From contig OX337232.1 of the NCBI GenBank assembly GCA_946965045.2, forward strand, positions 992,001 through 1,056,000: a DNA stretch of 64,000 nt, written 5' to 3'. The stretch is from Epithemia pelagica. Its lineage: Eukaryota > Bacillariophyta > Bacillariophyceae > Surirellales > Surirellaceae. The notes under the pieces are model-generated. The model had not been told where the DNA came from, searched no databases, and saw only the letters and a list, made by a program, of their open reading frames with translations. The position numbers and the translations under genes are program-made. Position 1 is the stretch's first letter. Each line of letters starts with the position of its first letter. Positions 58,929-64,000 of this stretch are shown piece by piece.

Positions 58929-59099
58929 GGTTTTGATGATGGTGGATGTCCGAAGTTCAAACTGACTTTGGTGTAATCCTGTCTTCGATCAAACAACGCG
59001 ACAAGCGACCCATGCGTAAAAAACGGACGTCCGTCCGCCTGTACGTTATGCTGATTTTTCCACTTTAGAGGTGAGTGAGTCCCGCAGACCTCATTCGGA

Positions 59100-59302
59100 A
59101 AAAAGTGCCCCCATTGCGGGATTACGAAACGAGCGAGCACCGTCTAGTGAGGAGGAACACGATCCCCATAACGACAAACGAAAAAGTAGGTGGCCCTCCC
59201 ATCCAGGTGCTGTGTTGATGACAGCGGTCAATACAAAGGCCGTTGCGACCCATTTTGTTCCGTTTGAAATCTCTATGGCTGCCTCTTTGCGGGCCGTGGG
59301 CC
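59100..59302 (-). pseudogene. Small helical membrane protein, copy D (3' fragment)
   Basis: Minus strand reads KEAAIEISNGTKWVATAF, then VLTAVINTAPGWEGH, aligning with the C-terminal half of exon 2 of copy B (KCVALACVVATVISTAPSWDG). Exon 1 and the first half of exon 2 are missing. It is fused directly to the truncated NTPase-like relic upstream. Confidence 0.6.
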
Positions 59303-60195
59303 TTTTCGGCTGTCTCTACAATTTTCCTGACATGACTTCCAATCGTAAGCACGTCCTTGCGATAGCAATTCCATTGCGACATCTTCAAGCATTTTCCCCG
59401 ATATGTCCAGTATTTCATCATCAAGTCGCTTCAGGACGGCATGCATTTTCTCTTTCAACGGCTTCGTTTGCAGTCTGCTCGCCACTTCTAGTTCTACTTG
59501 TAGACTTGTGTACTCCAAATTCTTGGTCGAGAAGCGATTTTCCTCAATCAACCTGTTGTCATAACAGATAATGTATCCACTCACGTTGTTTTTTTCAGTT
59601 TTTCGGTCGACATTGAGCGCAATTGAGGTCAAAGCCTCAACCGAAATTTCCTTCAAACGGGCAGCCAGCTGTTCGTCTGCATCGGTCTGCTCTCCCAACA
59701 CGTTGCGAAGGATACCACCAAACTTGTTATATCGCCTCTGAAATTCGACAAGATCCATTGAAATGCCAGAATTACAAACAACAGCCCACATCTCCCCAAA
59801 TGACCATGGCCAAAAATAGGCAAAAGTGCAGAATCTCTTAAGGTACTCTTTAATTTTATCCTCAAACGGAGAAAGAGTTGAAAGGCTTGGTATGAAGACT
59901 TCAAGTGGGGACATGGTTGAGTCTCCGCCGGGCTCAAAGAAGTAGAGAGTCTTCGTCATTGTTGTCGAAATATCTTCAATGTCTTGTAAGCTCTTGCCTC
60001 TGCCAGATCGAAGACTGCAACTTTTGACTTGACTTGTCGAATGACAATGTCAAATTTCCGTTCCACATCATCCAGCAGTTGCTTCAAAGCATAGACCTGG
60101 AACCAGCTTTTTCCAGTACCAGCATTTCCCACGGGATTACTTTTCGCTCCATTTAGGCTGCCCCTTGACCTCAACAAAAACATAAACCGAAACAT
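59273..60195 (-). pseudogene. Crinkler/RHS-type P-loop NTPase, truncated and frameshifted copy
   Basis: From 60195: GSLNGAKSNPVGNAGTGKSW (Walker A GNAGTGKS) and QVYALKQLLDDVE, ending in a stop at 59956 that overlaps the ATG of the next frame (ATGA, 59959). That frame continues with TKTLYFFEPGGD, LSTLSPFEDKIKEYLKRF, PWSFGEMWAVV and RRYNKFGGILRNVLGEQ, to AYDWKSCQ. The series P-loop, YxFEPG, TxSP..xxKE, PxW, FGGI-R-VL is what I associate with the NTPase module of Crinkler/RHS ('CR') proteins. After WKSCQ the sequence switches to small-gene copy D. The 63035-64000 copy shows the normal continuation. Confidence 0.55.
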
Positions 60196-60614
60196 GACAC
60201 GTCATCATTTCGAATCAACGGAATAGAGTCGTCGTTGCTTTCGTCGGAAGGTGGAGGCAACAAGAGGACGGTATTCGTGTCTGCTGGAGGCTCTTGGGGA
60301 TCGTTGGAAGTACTACCATCAGTAACAGCCTTTGGTTCCATGTCTTGTTGGGATGAATCGTTGGAGCTCATATTGGAAGAGTCTGGATTCGAGGAGGACG
60401 ATGACGTTGTTGTGGCGGACAAGGGTGGCACCTTTGTGGCCGTTGTCGTTAGTTTGGCAGTGGATACCAAGACAGCCAAGGAAACGGGAGACGACGACGA
60501 CAACGACAAGGATAGCCACGCTTGCACCGACCTGGGATACCACGATACCAACAAACTCAACACCACGAAGAACCCAGTTTGTGTTCGACCACAACCATGG
60601 CTGCTTCGTGTCAT
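60171..60614 (-). pseudogene. Truncated duplicate of the 204-aa secretory protein
   Basis: Same signal peptide and linker as 56553-57167 (FFVVLSLLVSWYPRSVQAWL). It is cut after DDSIPLIR by the junction with the NTPase relic, so the conserved C-terminal module is absent. The start chosen is the ATG at 60614. Confidence 0.75.
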
Positions 60615-61012
60615 GGTCTCAAGATTTTTGGTTTTGGGGGTGTTAACTGTTGACCCCCCCAACCGAAAACTTCAGGGGGTAGCCCCCATAAAAAGAGGGA
60701 GAGATTTTACGGGGCTTTGAATGTCGACGGGTACGTCAGCCGCATCAGCATCAAAAGGGTGTCACGAATCACGAAGAATCTTTCCTTTGTTTCTTCACAA
60801 AGAGTCTCGAGTCTCGACACCATCTTTGTTGCTTCGATGTGAGAGAGCAAAGACGAGACAACTTTTGCTCTGAATGTTCTGACTGCTCCGCCCATTCGCC
60901 ACAAAAACTCCAAGAGATTGCAGTGTCCTTCGGCCAGACACAGCACGAAGTGTATCCTTTTCCTCTACCTTGTCCACATCACAAAGGAACGCAATTGTGT
61001 TGCGATTCAAAG
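60615..61012. promoter_or_regulatory. Divergent region between the duplicated secretory gene and GalE
   Basis: About 400 bp; the left ~230 bp are matched at 57168-57362. It probably holds the GalE promoter and 5' UTR. No defined motif. Confidence 0.4.
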
Positions 61013-62365
61013 ATGCATCCCGATCGATTGCAATCGTTTGGTTCTTCATCATCGTCCATGGTGACGACGACGAGAATCCATCATGGACCGACCCGTCGTG
61101 GAGGATGGACAGTTTTTTTGTGGATGTTTTTGGTCAGCAGTGTCTGGAATCATCCAGCCACCTGTTTGTCGTTACGTCCCAATCCCCAACAAAATCATCG
61201 ACGAACCGTTTTGGTAACGGGTGGAGCCGGCTACATTGGATCTCATACCTGTTTGGAATTGTTGTTGACCAATCAATACAAGGTAGTAGTCGTCGATAAC
61301 TTGGACAATTCCTCCCAGGAATCCTTGCGTCGTGTGCAAGAATTGGTCCAAGCCGCCAAAGAACAACTGTCTGCAGAAGCCAACGGCGAGGACGAGACAT
61401 GCGACGACGGCAATATTGAAGACATGTTGGTATTCCGCTCGTGCGACATTCGAGATGGCGATACCTTGGAACAGGTGTTGCAAGAATTCCCTGACATTAC
61501 CTCTTGCGTCCATTTTGCCGGTCTCAAGGCCGTGGGTGAATCGGTAGCCAATCCCTTGGCTTATTACCATTGCAATGTCGGAGGGACGGTGCACTTGTTA
61601 CAAGCCTTGGAACGACATGATATTTCCAAATTTGTCTTTTCGTCGTCCGCTACCGTCTATGGCGATCCCGAACAATTGCCCGTCACCGAGTCGGCCAAAT
61701 TGCAGGCGACCAACCCGTACGGTCGGACCAAGCTCTTTATTGAAGAATTGTTGCGGGATGTTCATGCGTCCAATCCAGACTTGTGGAATATTTTGATTTT
61801 ACGGTACTTTAATCCCATTGGAGCGCATCCCTCGGGACGGATTGGAGAAGACCCCCAGGGGATACCCAACAACCTCATGCCCTTTATTGCGCAAGTTTGT
61901 GTCGGTCGTCGGGAAAAGTTGTCCGTCTTTGGGAATGATTACGACACTCCAGATGGGACAGGTGTTCGGGATTATATTCATGTGGTGGATTTGGCCAAGG
62001 GTCATGTCGCTGCCCTCAATCACTTGTACCAGCAACAAGAACAAGACAAGGGGTCCTGCCAAGCGGTCAATTTGGGCACCGGACAGGGCGTTTCCGTCTT
62101 GGAATTGGTGCAAGGCATGAGCGAAGCGACGGGACGGCCCGTGCCATATGAGATGGCACCTCGACGCCCGGGCGATGTCGCAACCGTATACGCCGATGCT
62201 AGTTTGGCGGAATCCTTGTTGCATTGGAAGGCAACCCTAGGAGTTCAAGCCATGTGCGACGATACCTGGAATTGGCAAAAGAACAATCCACTCGGATATC
62301 AAGAACAAGAGACTGAAGCAATCACGTCTCCACCGGTAGCCACTGTCACTTCGACGACCGAGTAG
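61013..62365 (+). CDS. galE: UDP-glucose 4-epimerase (intact copy)
   Basis: 450 aa from the ATG at 61013; a second ATG at 61058 (MVTTTRIHHG) is equally possible. It interconverts UDP-glucose and UDP-galactose with NAD, feeding galactose into glycan and polysaccharide synthesis. The Rossmann motif TGGAGYIGSHT lies at ~66-76, then VVVDNLDNSSQESL, HFAGLKAVGES, the catalytic SSSATVYGD and YGRTK (Y-x3-K), LRYFNPIGAHPSGRIGEDP, and the C-terminal VYADASLAESLLHW. The N-terminal extension has a hydrophobic run after TRRG (WTVFLWMFLVSSVW), a signal peptide or anchor, suggesting an ER/Golgi location. An ~25-residue acidic insert (SAEANGEDETCDDGN) interrupts the domain after the first helices. Relics at 47205 and 57228. 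Confidence 0.93.
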   Translation: MHPDRLQSFGSSSSSMVTTTRIHHGPTRRGGWTVFLWMFLVSSVWNHPATCLSLRPNPQQNHRRTVLVTGGAGYIGSHTCLELLLTNQYKVVVVDNLDNSSQESLRRVQELVQAAKEQLSAEANGEDETCDDGNIEDMLVFRSCDIRDGDTLEQVLQEFPDITSCVHFAGLKAVGESVANPLAYYHCNVGGTVHLLQALERHDISKFVFSSSATVYGDPEQLPVTESAKLQATNPYGRTKLFIEELLRDVHASNPDLWNILILRYFNPIGAHPSGRIGEDPQGIPNNLMPFIAQVCVGRREKLSVFGNDYDTPDGTGVRDYIHVVDLAKGHVAALNHLYQQQEQDKGSCQAVNLGTGQGVSVLELVQGMSEATGRPVPYEMAPRRPGDVATVYADASLAESLLHWKATLGVQAMCDDTWNWQKNNPLGYQEQETEAITSPPVATVTSTTE

Positions 62366-62473
62366 GAGCAAGAATTTTGTGACAAACCAGATACGCTAAT
62401 ACAGGGTAAACTAACGCGCTAACCAATGATGCCAAATGAGCAAGAGCACTAGCTGTAGGATAGATATGAATCA

Positions 62474-62960
62474 ATGGGTGTTTCGTTCTTTTGGTTGTTA
62501 GAAGAGAGTGAATTAGAGGAATGTGTTTCACTTGAAGTACTACTACCGAATGATATGTTGCCTAAACCAAGTAGTGGTATTTTGAGAGGTCATTTGGGAC
62601 TACTTATTTTCGGGGATGGAACATTACCTTTTGTTGGCTTCCCTCAATGCGTTGGAGATGCATGGAAAATCACCTACGAAACTTGGGAACCAATCCGACT
62701 TATCCTAGGAGCTTGGATTCTAATCGCCGTTGTCGTCGTGGTGGAATTTGTTGCGCACGAGACACCGGGGCGTCTATGGCACGCAAGTTCCTCTTTGTGG
62801 TTATGTTATAATTTTCTATACTATATTTGATGACTCTTTCGGTAGGAACTAGGAACGTGCGTTCGAGACATGTTCCAAGAAAGTAATAGAGGAATCGTCT
62901 CATATGCCACAAACATGGATGTTTGTCGACAGAGTCCTATTCGGTCCATCACGTTCCAGG
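62474..62960 (+). pseudogene. Small two-helix membrane protein, best-preserved copy
   Basis: 118-codon ORF 62474-62830 with LLPKPSSGI-like start sequence, DAWKITYETWEPIRL and the TM helix LILGAWILIAVVVVVEFVAHE. The region downstream to ~62960 (TCSKKVIEESSHMPQTWMFVDR-equivalent in broken frames) parallels the other copies. The first hydrophobic helix seen in units A and B (YLLVVIFIALDAW) is out of frame here. Possibly still translated, but I treat it as a relic. Confidence 0.4.
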
Positions 62961-63034
62961 CGTATGGGCATATGGATGAATCAAGGAGTTTCTGGTTTGG
63001 AAGGACTCCAGGGCAAAGGAATCTTTCAACAAAA

Positions 63035-64000
63035 CTACCGATGCTCAGAGAGCCACTTGGTAATGTAGTCTTGCCATGTCATTTGTGGGCTTATCACCCA
63101 AATGTTCGTGGAATTCCACATTGCCTGAAGTCGCAATGAAGGGACTTTGACCGCCTCTGTAAATTGAAGATCGATGTCAAGGGAACCTTGCAGAAAGTCA
63201 TCTTTCGTCAGGGACGCATACGAAGCTGCCAACATGTCGTCTTTTGACGGACACACAATATAGATATCGACAATTTGGTCATCTGCGATGTTCATATGAC
63301 AGATTCGCAGATCGTACAGCGCCAGAATTGTAAGGGGGTGACGACTCTGCCATGTGCATAGGAAAGACACAATGGGACCATTCCCTGTGAATGAGTACAC
63401 AAAATCAACTACAGGAAATCTTGTTTTTGTTGGTGCAATAGTCAAACCGGGTTGGTTGAAATTTGCAGCGAGGGTGTAAGTGCGTTGGATGGTCCTCTTG
63501 CTCGTTGCGAATGAGACCCAGTGAGCTGTTCCAACCTGACATGACTTCCAATCGTAAGCACGTCCTTGCGATGGCAATTCCATTGCGACATCTTCAAGCA
63601 TTTTCCCCGATATGTCCAGTATTTCATCATCAAGTCGCTTCAGGACGGCTTGCATTTTCTCTTTCAATGGCTTCGTTTGCAGTCTGCTCGCCACTTCTAG
63701 TTCTACTTGTAGACTTGTGTACTCCAAATTCTTGGTCGAGAAGCGGTTCTCCTCAATCAACCTGTTGTCATAACAGATAAGGTATCCACTCATCGTGTTT
63801 TTTTCAGTTTTTCGGTCGACATTGAGCGCAATTGAGGTCAAAACCTCAAGAGAAATTCCCTCCAAACGGGCAGTCAGCTGTTCGTGCGCATCGGTCTGCT
63901 CTCCCAACACGTGGCGAAGGATACCACCAAATTTGTTATATCGCCTCTGAAATTCGACAAGATCAATTGAAATGCCAGAATTACAAACAACAGCCCACAT
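63035..64000 (-). CDS. Crinkler/RHS-type NTPase-family protein, C-terminal part (runs off the edge)
   Basis: At least 321 residues, continuing beyond base 64000. The apparent initial Met (GEMWAVV) is internal, as the 59273-60195 copy shows. The frame is intact: RRYNKFGGILRHVLGEQ, an ~90-residue helical region shared almost identically with the other copy, KSCQVGTAHWVSF, then a C-terminal domain with FPVVDFVYSFTGNGPIVSF and KWLSEHR at the end. The Walker A should lie to the right of the window. CR proteins typically join a P-loop NTPase to a C-terminal effector (often nuclease-like) domain; I cannot assign this C-terminal domain. Two copies 3.8 kb apart each sit near small two-helix or small-helical membrane genes. 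Confidence 0.55.
   Translation of the reverse strand: MWAVVCNSGISIDLVEFQRRYNKFGGILRHVLGEQTDAHEQLTARLEGISLEVLTSIALNVDRKTEKNTMSGYLICYDNRLIEENRFSTKNLEYTSLQVELEVASRLQTKPLKEKMQAVLKRLDDEILDISGKMLEDVAMELPSQGRAYDWKSCQVGTAHWVSFATSKRTIQRTYTLAANFNQPGLTIAPTKTRFPVVDFVYSFTGNGPIVSFLCTWQSRHPLTILALYDLRICHMNIADDQIVDIYIVCPSKDDMLAASYASLTKDDFLQGSLDIDLQFTEAVKVPSLRLQAMWNSTNIWVISPQMTWQDYITKWLSEHR

Overview
The window looks like nuclear DNA of a pennate diatom. The evidence is the diatom-style Ty1/copia elements (one with DSQST-type and one with DRGAN-type protease motifs), secretory N-termini ending in the complex-plastid 'AF' motif (SHAF, CHAF), serine/threonine/asparagine/glutamine-rich hypothetical proteins, short GT-AG introns and gene-by-gene transcription. 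The genus cannot be fixed by reading alone; a repeat-rich raphid pennate such as Seminavis or a Nitzschia relative is my guess.

Layout. 1-4.5 kb: a minus-strand retroelement (CCCH zinc-finger gag-like ORF, then an in-frame UGA, then a reverse transcriptase cut by the window edge). 5-7.4 kb: a phosphoglycerate mutase with a possible plastid presequence and a two-TM membrane protein. 7.8-39 kb: a tandem segmental duplication. Each unit, about 7.2 kb without insertions, carries a divergent protein-kinase-like gene, a divergently transcribed two-exon small membrane protein, two membrane-protein relics and a long acidic WxxLH-repeat protein. Unit A's kinase is split by a 6.3 kb copia element (8536-14867). 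Unit B's kinase is split by a different 9.0 kb copia element (22703-31712) and again by a 0.9 kb insert carrying a long hairpin. 40-47 kb: ordinary single genes (a diatom family protein, a ZIP metal transporter, a LAMTOR3/Ragulator-like protein, an unknown 488-aa protein). 47-52.7 kb: a GalE pseudogene, a plastid PAO-type Rieske oxygenase and a plastid TPR-like protein. 53-64 kb: a second mosaic of duplicated pieces, with a copia remnant, a palindrome-riddled kinase pseudogene, two copies of a secreted-protein/GalE block (one intact GalE), more copies of the small membrane gene, and Crinkler/RHS-type P-loop NTPase copies.

How it fits together. Conserved metabolic genes (PGAM, GalE, ZIP, Rieske, LAMTOR3) sit between fast-turning-over modules. 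In those modules a small helical membrane protein keeps recurring beside either a kinase-like gene or a Crinkler/RHS-like NTPase. The modules are broken by young retrotransposons and by short inverted duplications resembling template-switch events. The most unusual items are the in-frame stop codons between gag and pol in two unrelated retroelements, the hairpin with regularly spaced CGACGAGAAG repeats at 21.55-21.76 kb, and the recurring kinase/NTPase plus small membrane-protein modules.
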